Shown here piece after piece: positions 56,416 through 64,000 of a stretch of 64,000 bases of DNA. The stretch lies in NCBI RefSeq assembly GCF_002813635.1, contig NZ_CP016382.1:434001-498000 (forward strand). The letters are read 5' to 3'. The notes under the pieces were generated by a model. The model saw nothing but the letters and a program-made list of their open reading frames with translations, was not told where the DNA came from and did not search any database. The position numbers were made by a program, and so were the translations under genes. The stretch's first letter is position 1. The number at the start of each line of letters is the position of its first letter. Source of the stretch: Spiribacter roseus (GTDB lineage: Bacteria; Pseudomonadota; Gammaproteobacteria; Nitrococcales; Nitrococcaceae).

Positions 56416-57345
56416 CTATACCTTATGGACCCTATACTGCGGGTGTTGGAGGCCTGATGCCAAGCCATCGCGCGCAATTGCCCCGGATTGCCAGTGGCCA
56501 ACCGCCCATTCCAGAAGCATCGCGGGTGGGGCATCCGCCAGGTCGGCCGGCGGAGGATGCCCGAGAAAGGCCAGCGCGTCGGCCACGGCGGCCCCCGCCC
56601 GACGGGTATCCACGGGCGGCGCCGCGTTGGTTTTGCTGAGCTTGCGGCCCTGGGGGTCGGTGGCGACGGGTACATGCAGGTGGCGCGGCTGCGGCAGGCC
56701 CAGGGCGCTGCGCAGCAGCATCTGCGGGGGCGTCGCGGGCAGCAGGTCGGCACCCCGGACCACATCGGTGACGCCCAGCGTGGCGTCATCCACCACCATG
56801 GCCAGGTGATAGGCGTGCAGGCCATCGCCGCGGCGGATCACGAAGTCGCCGATCACGGCCGCGGGGACCAGGGACTGTGGGCCCAGGCGCCGATCCTCGA
56901 AGCCAAGGGGGCCATCGGGGACGCGGAACCGCCAGCTGCGCGCTTCACGGCCGGCGGGCAGGCCGTCGCGGCAGGTCCCGGGATAGATGATACCGGCCGG
57001 GCCGGCCTCGCCGCCCGCGGCCACCTCGCGCCGGGTGCAGGCGCAGGGGTAGGCGTCGCCACTTGCCTGGAGCCTTTCGAGGGCCGCCTGATAATGATCG
57101 CGCCGCGCGTCCTGGACCTGCACCGGGCCGTCCCATTCGAGGCCCAGGGCCTCCAGTGCCGCGCGGATGTCGCGCGCGGCCGAGACCCGGGCGCGGCCGC
57201 GGTCGACGTCATCGATACGCAATCGCCACTCGCCGCCGGCCGCCCGTGCATCCAGCCAGCTCGCCAGCGCCGCGATCAGCGAGCCGCGGTGGAGCGGCCC
57301 GGTCGGGCTGGGGGCGAAGCGGCCGATGTAGCGCGTGTCGGTCAT
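56416..57345 (-). CDS. gluQ: Glutamyl-Q tRNA(Asp) synthetase
   Basis: 309 residues from ATG 57345, which starts [10 protein letters not shown] as in E. coli YadB; an ATG four codons earlier is possible. GluQRS attaches glutamate to queuosine 34 of tRNA-Asp. Class I signatures are PLHRGSL (HIGH type) and RKLSKT (KMSKS type). Zinc ligands are CACTRREV and the YPGTCRDG segment. It lacks an anticodon-binding domain, as expected. The usual partner dksA is not adjacent; acs follows after 40 bases on the same strand. Confidence 0.93.
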   Translation of the reverse strand: MTDTRYIGRFAPSPTGPLHRGSLIAALASWLDARAAGGEWRLRIDDVDRGRARVSAARDIRAALEALGLEWDGPVQVQDARRDHYQAALERLQASGDAYPCACTRREVAAGGEAGPAGIIYPGTCRDGLPAGREARSWRFRVPDGPLGFEDRRLGPQSLVPAAVIGDFVIRRGDGLHAYHLAMVVDDATLGVTDVVRGADLLPATPPQMLLRSALGLPQPRHLHVPVATDPQGRKLSKTNAAPPVDTRRAGAAVADALAFLGHPPPADLADAPPAMLLEWAVGHWQSGAIARDGLASGLQHPQYRVHKV

Positions 57346-57423
57346 AGCACCATCCATGCGTTGTTGCCTCAGCTTGCCATGCGGGTTGCTACACTGCGAG
57401 TCCAGTCATTCGCTGAGGTCGCC

Positions 57424-58596
57424 GTGCCACGCCCTGATCTGTCCGCGCGCAGTCACCGCATCCAACCGTTTCACGTCATGACCCTGCTGGCCCGGGCGCG
57501 CGAGCTTGAGGCGGGCGGCGCCGACATTGTCCATATGGAGATCGGTGAGCCCGACTTCCCCACGGCGGCGCCGGTGCGTGAGGCGGGCCGCCAGGCGCTC
57601 GCCGACGGGCGGACCGGGTATCAGCCGGCGGCGGGGCTGCCGGCCCTGCGCGAGGCCATCGCCGGGCACTACCAGCGTGACCATGGCGTGGAGGTCGATC
57701 CCGGTCGCATTCTGATTACCCCGGGGGCGAGCGGGGCGTTGCTGGTGGCCCTGGCCATGCTGGCGGATCCGGGCCGCAACGTCCTGCTGCCCGACCCGGG
57801 CTATCCGTGCAACCGCAACTTCGTCGAAGCCGTGGACGCCACGCCGCGGGCGGTGCGTGTGGACGCCGGCAGCGATTATCAGCTGACGCCCGGGCTGGCG
57901 GCCGCGGCCTGTGACGAGCGTACGGCGGCGATGCTCGTGGGCTCGCCGGGCAACCCCACCGGCACGCTGGCGAGCGCCGCGGATCTGGCCGGACTCGCGG
58001 CCCTCGGCCAGCGCCGGGGCATTGGGCTGATCGTCGATGAGATCTATCACGGACTGCATTACGACGGCGCGCCCGCCCAGGCGTTGGCGCATGCGCCGGA
58101 CGCGATTGTGGTGAACAGTTTCTCGAAGTACTTCGGTATGACCGGCTGGCGGCTTGGCTGGATGGTGGTCCCCGCTGACTGGGTGCCGGTTGCCGAAAAG
58201 CTGCTGCAGAATCTGTTCATCAGCGCCTCGACGCCCGCCCAGTACGCGGCGCTGGCCTGCTTTACCGAGGCGTCCCGCGAGATCTTCGAGGCGAGACGCG
58301 AGGCGTTCCGCCAGCGTCGGGACTTTCTGCTGCCGGCGTTGCGCGACCTCGGCTTCCACATCCCGGGCAATCCTGCCGGGGCGTTCTATCTGTATGCCGA
58401 TATCACCGCGCTCGGCGATGACAGCGCCGATCTTGCAAGCGGACTGCTTGAACAGGCCGGTGTGGCGGTGACCCCCGGGCTGGATTTTGAACGCACGGCA
58501 CCTGAGCGGCATCTGCGCTTCGCCTACACCACCGACACCGACCGACTGGCAACGGCGGTGAGTCGCATCCAGCGCTATCTGGCCGCCGGCGGCTGA
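57424..58596 (+). CDS. PLP-dependent class I/II aminotransferase
   Basis: 390 residues from GTG 57424, which has GAGG five bases upstream; the frame is open far 5' but only opposite gluQ. Fold type I aminotransferase: MEIGEPDFPTAAPV, YQPAAGLPALREAIAG, GSPGNPTGT, VDEIYHGLHYD, and the PLP Lys (about residue 236) in NSFSKYFGMTGWRLGW. It resembles the aspartate/alanine transaminase group, but the substrate cannot be read from the sequence. The last 22 bases overlap the convergent DUF779 gene. Confidence 0.87.
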   Translation: MPRPDLSARSHRIQPFHVMTLLARARELEAGGADIVHMEIGEPDFPTAAPVREAGRQALADGRTGYQPAAGLPALREAIAGHYQRDHGVEVDPGRILITPGASGALLVALAMLADPGRNVLLPDPGYPCNRNFVEAVDATPRAVRVDAGSDYQLTPGLAAAACDERTAAMLVGSPGNPTGTLASAADLAGLAALGQRRGIGLIVDEIYHGLHYDGAPAQALAHAPDAIVVNSFSKYFGMTGWRLGWMVVPADWVPVAEKLLQNLFISASTPAQYAALACFTEASREIFEARREAFRQRRDFLLPALRDLGFHIPGNPAGAFYLYADITALGDDSADLASGLLEQAGVAVTPGLDFERTAPERHLRFAYTTDTDRLATAVSRIQRYLAAGG

Positions 58597-58946
58597 TCCC
58601 GCGGCGGTACGCTGCACAGTTCAGAGCGGGTCAGGAAGCGTTTGCCCTCGGGCGCTTCCAGTGAGAATCCGGAGCCACGCCCCTCGATCACGTCGATGAT
58701 CAATCGCGTGTGCGCCCAGAGCGCATACTGGTCACCGCCGATGTAAAAGGGCTGTCCGCCGATGTCGCCAAGGTGGACATCGCGCGCGCCCACCCTGAAT
58801 TCGTCGCGGGGATAGCACATGGGTGCACTCCCGTCACAGCAACCGCCGGACTGGTGAAACAGCAATGGCCCGTGGCGCCGCTGCAGCTCGGCGATCAGTG
58901 CTTCTGCCGCAGGTGTCGCCACAACGCCCATTTCATTCGTGCTCAT
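58575..58946 (-). CDS. DUF779 family protein
   Basis: 123 residues. The family hallmark is a Cys-rich loop, here HQSGGCCDGSAPMCYP, with three cysteines, and a YIGGDQYALWAHTRLIIDV core. DUF779 genes commonly follow acetaldehyde-type aldehyde dehydrogenases, as here. The function is unknown; a role in metal or thiol protection of the dehydrogenase is speculation. The start is 63 bases after the dehydrogenase stop, with a strong hairpin in between. Confidence 0.88.
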   Translation of the reverse strand: MSTNEMGVVATPAAEALIAELQRRHGPLLFHQSGGCCDGSAPMCYPRDEFRVGARDVHLGDIGGQPFYIGGDQYALWAHTRLIIDVIEGRGSGFSLEAPEGKRFLTRSELCSVPPRDQPPAAR

Positions 58947-58968
58947 GATCGTCTCCTCGTCCGCAGCA

Positions 58969-58995
58969 CCGGGCGGGCGTGACCCGCCCGCCCGG
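58969..58995 (-). other. Strong hairpin between aldehyde dehydrogenase and DUF779 genes
   Basis: CCGGGCGGGC (58969-58978) pairs with GCCCGCCCGG (58986-58995) around a 7-base loop. On the minus strand it comes about 15 bases after the dehydrogenase stop. There is no T-run. It may set the ratio of the two proteins. Confidence 0.5.
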
Positions 58996-59009
58996 CGTTA
59001 TCCGCCCGC

Positions 59010-60530
59010 CTAGAACAGTCCCATGGGGGACTCGCTGTAACTCACCAGCAGGTTTTTGGTCTGCTGGTAGTGCGCGAGCATCATGAGGTGGTTTTCGCGA
59101 CCGAAGCCTGACTGCTTGTAGCCACCAAACGCCGCGTGCGCGGGGTAGAGGTGATAGCAGTTGGTCCAGACACGGCCGGCCTGAATGCCGCGGCCCATGC
59201 GATAGGCCGTGTTGACGTTGCGCGTCCACAGGCCCGCGCCGAGTCCGTACAGCGTGTCATTGGCGATACTCAGGGCGTCATCCCGATCGTCAAAGCCGGT
59301 GACCGAGACCACCGGGCCAAAAATCTCTTCCTGGAAGACGCGCATGCGATTGTCGCCCTCGAAGACGGTGGGCTGAACGTAGTAGCCACCGCTCAGTTCG
59401 CCGCCCAGGTCCAGACTCTCACCGCCGGCGAGGACTCTGGCACCCTCCTGCCGGCCGATATCCAGATAGGCCATGATTTTTTCCAGCTGATCGCGCGATG
59501 CCTGCGCGCCCACCATCGTCTCGGTATCAAGCGGATTGCCCGTTTTAATGCGGGATACCCGGTCAAGCGCAGCATCCATGAAGTCGCCATAGAACGAGCG
59601 CTGCACCAGTGCCCGTGACGGGCAGGTGCAGACCTCACCCTGATTGAGGGCGAACATCGCGAATCCCTCGAGGGTTTTCTCCCGGAAGCCGTCATTGGCG
59701 GCAAAGCAGTCAGCAAAAAAGACGTTGGGTGACTTACCGCCCAGCTCCAGCGTAACCGGAATCAGGTTTTCCGATGCGTACTGCATGATCAGTCGCCCGG
59801 TGGTGGTCTCTCCGGTGAAGGCCACCTTGCTGATCCGTGGGTTCGAGGCAAGCGCCTTGCCCGCCTCGGCGCCGAAGCCGTTGACGATATTGAGCACACC
59901 GGCCGGCAGCAGGTCGGCGATCAGCTCGGTGAGCATCAGAATGCTGGCCGGTGTCTGTTCGGCGGGTTTGAGTACCACACAGTTGCCGGCCGCCAGCGCC
60001 GGCGCCAGCTTCCACGTGGCCATCAGGATCGGGAAATTCCAGGGAATGATCTGACCGACCACACCGAGGGGTTCATGGATCTGATAGGACACCGTGTCGT
60101 CGTCGAGCTCGCCAAGTGATCCTTCCTGGGCACGGATGACGCCGGCGAAATAACGGAAGTGATCGATCGCGAGCGGCAGATCGGCCGCCAGCGTTTCCCG
60201 GACCGGCTTGCCATTCTCCCAGGTCTCCGCCACGGCAAGCGCCTCGAGGTTGGCCTCCATGCGATCGGCGATGGTGTTCAGAATGACGGCGCGCGCCGCC
60301 ACCGGCGTCTTGCCCCAGGCCGCCTTTGCCGCGTGGGCTGCATCCAGCGCCTTTTCAACGTCGGCCGCCTTGGAGCGCGGAATGCGGCAGAAGGTCTGCC
60401 CGGTGACCGGTGTGGGATTATCGAAGTACTCGCCGTCGAGCGGGGCCTGCCAGTCCCCGCCAATGAAGTTCTGATATTCGCTTTTGAAATGGACGATGGC
60501 GTTCGTGCTGCCGGGATTGGCGTAGATCAT
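59010..60530 (-). CDS. NAD-dependent aldehyde dehydrogenase (ExaC/AldB type)
   Basis: 506 residues, ALDH superfamily. Catalytic Glu in [10 protein letters not shown] (about 267) and Cys in [11 protein letters not shown] (about 301) are intact, with the Asn in [10 protein letters not shown]. The sequence type, with [13 protein letters not shown] near the N-terminus, matches acetaldehyde dehydrogenases of the ExaC/AldB group. It would oxidise acetaldehyde or related aldehydes to acids. GGAGGAG precedes the start. Expression is predicted from a sigma-54 promoter under the divergent activator. Confidence 0.93.
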   Translation of the reverse strand: MIYANPGSTNAIVHFKSEYQNFIGGDWQAPLDGEYFDNPTPVTGQTFCRIPRSKAADVEKALDAAHAAKAAWGKTPVAARAVILNTIADRMEANLEALAVAETWENGKPVRETLAADLPLAIDHFRYFAGVIRAQEGSLGELDDDTVSYQIHEPLGVVGQIIPWNFPILMATWKLAPALAAGNCVVLKPAEQTPASILMLTELIADLLPAGVLNIVNGFGAEAGKALASNPRISKVAFTGETTTGRLIMQYASENLIPVTLELGGKSPNVFFADCFAANDGFREKTLEGFAMFALNQGEVCTCPSRALVQRSFYGDFMDAALDRVSRIKTGNPLDTETMVGAQASRDQLEKIMAYLDIGRQEGARVLAGGESLDLGGELSGGYYVQPTVFEGDNRMRVFQEEIFGPVVSVTGFDDRDDALSIANDTLYGLGAGLWTRNVNTAYRMGRGIQAGRVWTNCYHLYPAHAAFGGYKQSGFGRENHLMMLAHYQQTKNLLVSYSESPMGLF

Positions 60531-60587
60531 GGTCTCTCCTCCGTTTTTATGGGTCGGGACGGGATGCGTGCCCGCACCGATACACCA

Positions 60588-60602
60588 GCAAGATCTGCGC
60601 CA
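60588..60602 (-). promoter_or_regulatory. Sigma-54 (-24/-12) promoter of the aldehyde dehydrogenase gene
   Basis: Minus strand TGGCGC, five bases, TTGC, followed by T: a near-perfect match to TGGCAC-N5-TTGC. The expected start is near 60576, giving a leader of about 46 bases before the ATG at 60530. Confidence 0.8.
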
Positions 60603-60707
60603 ATTGATGGCTGCGCGCCCGGCGCTTGCGTCGCGCCCGGGACTGGGCGATCGTGCTATTCAACCTGTCCGCTAGAGACGGGTGGCCGGTGTGCCGTTTT
60701 AGAACAA

Positions 60708-60728
60708 TCTGTCGCGGACTGCGACAGA
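60708..60728. promoter_or_regulatory. 21-bp palindrome, probable activator-binding site (UAS)
   Basis: TCTGTCGC (60708-60715), spacer GGACT, GCGACAGA (60721-60728). Its centre lies about 116 bases upstream of the -24 element, the usual distance for a sigma-54 enhancer site, and just before the activator's own start codon, where binding could also repress that gene. Confidence 0.65.
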
Positions 60729-60739
60729 GGAGGAGGGCG

Positions 60740-62614
60740 ATGGACGAGCGGCCGTTTAACGATCGCGCCCGGCTTGCCGGCGCGCGGCGTCAGCTGTTGG
60801 CGGGCGAGCGGACGCCGGCCGGTGTGGCGGATGGGGTGGCGGCCTCCTGGCAGCGGGTGGCGGCGGCCGGGCTCTCACCGCGGCAACAGGCGGCTGATGC
60901 CGTTTTTGATGCGGCGGCGTTGCGGGCGGCCCGGGCCGACAACGAGTCGCTGATCGCGCTGGCGCTGCCGGAAATCGAAAACCTGTATCACCAGATCAGC
61001 GGCAGCAACAGTGCCGTATTGCTCTGCGATGCGCACGGCACGATCCTCGAGCGCCACGGTGACCCGCATTTCCATGCCCGCAGTCAGCGCGTTGCACTGG
61101 CACCGGGTGCATGCTGGGGCGAGCCGGTGCGCGGGACCAACGCCATCGGCCTCGCGCTGGCACAGGGCGGTCCAGCGTCGGTCCACGGCCCCGAGCATTA
61201 TCTGCAGTGCAATACTTTCCTGACCTGTGCGGCGGCGCCGATCCGTGACACGGCGGGGACCGTGATCGGCCTGCTGGATGTCTCCGGGGATCAGTCGGCC
61301 CGCCAGATCCATGCCCTGGGGCTGGTGCGGATGGGCGCACGAATGATCGAAAACCGCTGGCTCACGGCGGAGTTCGCCGACAGCTTCCATCTTCATCTCC
61401 ATGCGCGGCCGGAGCTGCTGGGCACCCTCAGCGAGGGGATTCTCGCGCTCGATGGTGATGGACGGGTATTGGCCCTGAACGAGGTGGCGCGCAGCTACTT
61501 CGGCGACGACTGCGTGGGCGAGCGCTTCGAAGGGCTCTTTGAGGAGACGTTCGAGGGCTTGCTGCGCAGTGACGAGGCGATGCCGCTGCGGCGGACCCTC
61601 AGCGGGATCATGACCTGCCTGCGCCTGGTCGCGCCGCCGTCGCGCATCCACGGGTCGACGCCGGCGGCTGCGCTGTCCGATGACACGACGTTCGAGCGCT
61701 TGCACGCGGGGGATGATGCAGTGGCGGACACACTGCGTCGGGCTCACCGTGTCTTCGCCCGAAACATCCCCCTTCTGATCGAGGGCGAGACCGGCACCGG
61801 TAAGGAATGGGTGGTGCGCGCCCTGCACGCGAAGGGGCCGCGGGCGAACGGGCCGATCGTCGCCGTCAACTGCGCGGCAATCCCCGAGAGCCTTGCCGAG
61901 GCCGAACTGTTTGGTTATGCCCCGGGGGCATTCACCGGCGCAAACCCGCGCGGTGCCGAGGGTCGCATCGCCGAAGCCAATGGCGGAACACTTTTCCTTG
62001 ACGAAATCGGCGACATGCCGATCGCGCTTCAGACCCGACTGCTGCGGGTCCTCCAGGAGCGCACCGTCCTGCCGGTGGGTGGCGGTCAGCCCCGGGCGGT
62101 GGACTTTGCGCTGGTCAGCGCCACTCATTGCGATCTGGCAGCCCGGGTCAAGGCCGGTGCGTTTCGCGCCGACCTTTACTACCGGCTGTGCGGATTGCGG
62201 ATCGAATTGCCGCCGCTGCGCCGGCGCAGCGATCGTGAGGCGCTGATCGACCGGCTTCTGGCCGAGGAGGATCCCATGGCGACGCTTTCGCCGGATGCCC
62301 GCGCCCGGCTTCTCGCCTATTCATGGCCCGGTAATCTGCGTCAGTTGCACAGCGTCATGCAGACGGCGCTGGCGTTACGCCGACCGGGCGCGCCGGTGAC
62401 ACGGGCGGATCTGCCTGATGTCCTCCTGGAGGCGGACGTCGGAAACATGTCGGCTGAGGCCTGTCCGGATACCGACCTTCGGGCCATGGAACAACGCCAT
62501 ATTCAGGCGGCACTGGTGGAGCACGGCGGTAACGTCAGTCGCGCCGCGCAGTCGCTGGGCATCAGTCGCAGCACGCTCTACCGGCGCATTGGTTCCTCCT
62601 CCCGGGGAAAATGA
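60740..62614 (+). CDS. acoR: Sigma-54-dependent transcriptional activator, AcoR type
   Basis: 624 residues from ATG 60740 with AGAGGAGGAGGG upstream. Order: N-terminal helical part, GAF sensor domain (about 75-200), PAS-like region (about 210-290), AAA+ domain (about 325-530) with Walker A GETGTGKE, the sigma-54-contacting GAFTGA loop near residue 398 and Walker B GTLFLDEIGD, then a Fis-type helix-turn-helix (about 575-620, SRAAQSLGISRSTLYRRI). All residues for sigma-54 activation look intact. It is divergent from the dehydrogenase, which is its likely target. The symbol refers to the family, not to proven acetoin sensing. Confidence 0.9.
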   Translation: MDERPFNDRARLAGARRQLLAGERTPAGVADGVAASWQRVAAAGLSPRQQAADAVFDAAALRAARADNESLIALALPEIENLYHQISGSNSAVLLCDAHGTILERHGDPHFHARSQRVALAPGACWGEPVRGTNAIGLALAQGGPASVHGPEHYLQCNTFLTCAAAPIRDTAGTVIGLLDVSGDQSARQIHALGLVRMGARMIENRWLTAEFADSFHLHLHARPELLGTLSEGILALDGDGRVLALNEVARSYFGDDCVGERFEGLFEETFEGLLRSDEAMPLRRTLSGIMTCLRLVAPPSRIHGSTPAAALSDDTTFERLHAGDDAVADTLRRAHRVFARNIPLLIEGETGTGKEWVVRALHAKGPRANGPIVAVNCAAIPESLAEAELFGYAPGAFTGANPRGAEGRIAEANGGTLFLDEIGDMPIALQTRLLRVLQERTVLPVGGGQPRAVDFALVSATHCDLAARVKAGAFRADLYYRLCGLRIELPPLRRRSDREALIDRLLAEEDPMATLSPDARARLLAYSWPGNLRQLHSVMQTALALRRPGAPVTRADLPDVLLEADVGNMSAEACPDTDLRAMEQRHIQAALVEHGGNVSRAAQSLGISRSTLYRRIGSSSRGK

Positions 62615-62654
62615 GTATCTTGAATGCTGCACGGCAACAGGGACGCCCGCGTGG

Positions 62655-64000
62655 ATGCGGCTCAGTAAAATCCGCCTGAGCGGTTTCAAATCCTTCGTCG
62701 ACACGACGCCGGTCGCGCTGGGCTCGGGCATCACCGCCATCGTCGGCCCCAACGGCTGTGGCAAGTCCAACATCATCGATGCCGTGCGCTGGGTCATGGG
62801 CGAGCGGTCGGCCAAGCATCTGCGTGGCGGCTCGATGGCCGATGTCATCTTCAGTGGATCCGGCAGCCGCAAACCCGTGGGGCAGGCCAGTATCGAGCTG
62901 GTGTTCGACAATGCCGACGGTTCACTGGGCGGGCAGTACGCCGGGTTCAGCGAGATCGCCATCCGCCGTCAGGTCAACCGCGACGGGCAATCGGCCTATT
63001 TTCTCAACGGCAGCCGCTGTCGGCGTCGCGATATCACCGATGTCTTCCTGGGGACCGGGCTCGGGCCCCGCAGCTACTCGATCATCGAGCAGGGCACCAT
63101 CTCGCGACTGATCGAGGCGCGCCCCGAGGCACTCCGCGGCTACCTCGAAGAGGCCGCCGGGATCAGCCTGTACAAGGAACGGCGCCGCGAGACCGAGCGG
63201 CGGATCCGCGATACCCGCGAGAACCTCGAGCGGCTCGATGACATGCGCGCCGAGGTCGCCCGCCAGCTCGACCGGCTCAATGATCAGGCCCGGACGGCCG
63301 AGCGCTACCGCCAGTTGAAAGCCGATGAGCGTCAGTGTCATGCCGAGCTGACCCTGCTGCGTATCCGCCAGCTCGAGGCTGAACAGGCCGATCTGCAGAC
63401 CCAGCGAGCTGATGCCGAGACCGCCCTCGAGGCACGCCTGGCGGAACAGCGGCGCTGCGAGCGCGGGATGGAATCGGTGCGCGCCGAACAGACCGCGGCG
63501 AGTGATCACCTGAATGCCGTGCAGGCCGAGTACTACGAACTCGGATCGACGCTGGCCGCCCTCGAGCAGCGTATCCGCCACGACCAGGAGACGCTCAGCC
63601 AGAGCCGCCAGGCCCTTGAGCAGACACGGGCCGCCATCGCTGAGAACGACCGTGCCCTCAGTGACGACCGTGATGAACGTCAGACGCTGACGGCGACCAT
63701 CGACACCGAAACGCCGGCGCTCGCCGCCGCTGACCAGGCCCTCGCGGAGGCCGAGCAGACCGTTGCGACAGCGGGCGCCCGCCTCGATGAAGCCCGCGAG
63801 CAACGCGATGCGGTGGGGCAGGAACACGCCGAGGCTGAGCGCCGGATGCAGCTCGAGCAGACCCGGATCGATCAGCTCGAGGCCCGCGTCGCCGATCAGG
63901 ACCGGCGTCTGGCGCGCATTGCCGAGGAACTCGATCTGCAGGCGGGCGAGGACGCTTCCGCCGACGCCACCGACCGTGCCGATATCGAGGCGCTGGTGGC
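62655..64000 (+). CDS. smc: Chromosome segregation protein SMC, 5' part
   Basis: The first 448 residues are visible; the gene runs off the window. ATG 62655 starts MRLSKIRLSGFKSFVD, the SMC N-terminus. The ATP-binding P-loop IVGPNGCGKSNIIDAVRWVMG is at about residues 30-50, and FLGTGLGPRSYSIIEQGTIS follows. From about residue 165 the protein is a long coiled coil rich in Glu, Arg, Gln and Ala. SMC with ScpA/ScpB compacts the chromosome; its presence instead of MukB suits the Ectothiorhodospiraceae and relatives and speaks against enterobacteria. Confidence 0.95.
   Translation, partial: MRLSKIRLSGFKSFVDTTPVALGSGITAIVGPNGCGKSNIIDAVRWVMGERSAKHLRGGSMADVIFSGSGSRKPVGQASIELVFDNADGSLGGQYAGFSEIAIRRQVNRDGQSAYFLNGSRCRRRDITDVFLGTGLGPRSYSIIEQGTISRLIEARPEALRGYLEEAAGISLYKERRRETERRIRDTRENLERLDDMRAEVARQLDRLNDQARTAERYRQLKADERQCHAELTLLRIRQLEAEQADLQTQRADAETALEARLAEQRRCERGMESVRAEQTAASDHLNAVQAEYYELGSTLAALEQRIRHDQETLSQSRQALEQTRAAIAENDRALSDDRDERQTLTATIDTETPALAAADQALAEAEQTVATAGARLDEAREQRDAVGQEHAEAERRMQLEQTRIDQLEARVADQDRRLARIAEELDLQAGEDASADATDRADIEALV

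Noticed and set aside
56376-56825. N-terminal extension of acs
   Set aside because: It lies in another frame of gluQ; ATG 56375 has GGAGGAG upstream and the normal Acs N-terminus.
56488-57423. 312-residue N-terminal extension of the aminotransferase frame
   Set aside because: It is antisense to gluQ; GTG 57424 has a ribosome site and gives the normal family length.

Overview
The window is GC-rich chromosomal DNA from a gammaproteobacterium. The strongly acidic proteins, gammaproteobacterial gene order and Na+-symporter genes suggest a halophile, most likely of the Ectothiorhodospiraceae (Spiribacter-like). That lineage assignment is inference from content and order. It is core, tightly packed genome: about 62 protein genes and two tRNAs, with many ATGA or TGATG overlaps and no gene-free stretch above about 210 bases. 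I see no insertion sequence, prophage, CRISPR array or rRNA.

Layout. 1-7927 (+): end of rlmN, pilW, rodZ, hisS, yfgM, bamB, adk, nfeD and pdxH; the ispG and der genes usual in this cluster are missing. 7924-12713: an unrecognised 411-aa gene (-), an H-NS family gene (+), and a minus-strand operon yadG-yadH-pncB. 12816-23983 (+): carA with a terminator-like leader, carB, greA, a small membrane protein, rlmE, ftsH, folP, glmM, tpiA and secG. 24061-38980: tRNA-Leu(GAG), the complete 14-gene respiratory complex I operon nuoA-N and a DUF2818 gene. 39019-47650: initiator tRNA, tandem terminators, then rimP, nusA, infB, rbfA, truB, rpsO and pnp, the classic translation and RNA-metabolism operon.

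47724-56375 is a carbon-uptake region: a membrane-anchored protein fusing a PAS/kinase-like part to a DnaQ-type exonuclease, a receiver-domain protein, a cNMP/CBS/DUF294 protein, a two-subunit sodium:solute symporter and acetyl-CoA synthetase. The kinase-like part has lost its phospho-acceptor His and the receiver its phospho-acceptor Asp, so classical phosphotransfer looks impossible. This is the most unusual feature of the window.

56416-62614 holds gluQ, an aminotransferase, and an aldehyde dehydrogenase plus DUF779 pair divergent from an AcoR-type sigma-54 activator. A clear -24/-12 promoter and a 21-bp palindrome lie between them. Acetaldehyde oxidised by the dehydrogenase would give acetate, which Acs converts to acetyl-CoA, so the right third is coherent C2 metabolism. 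The window ends inside smc.
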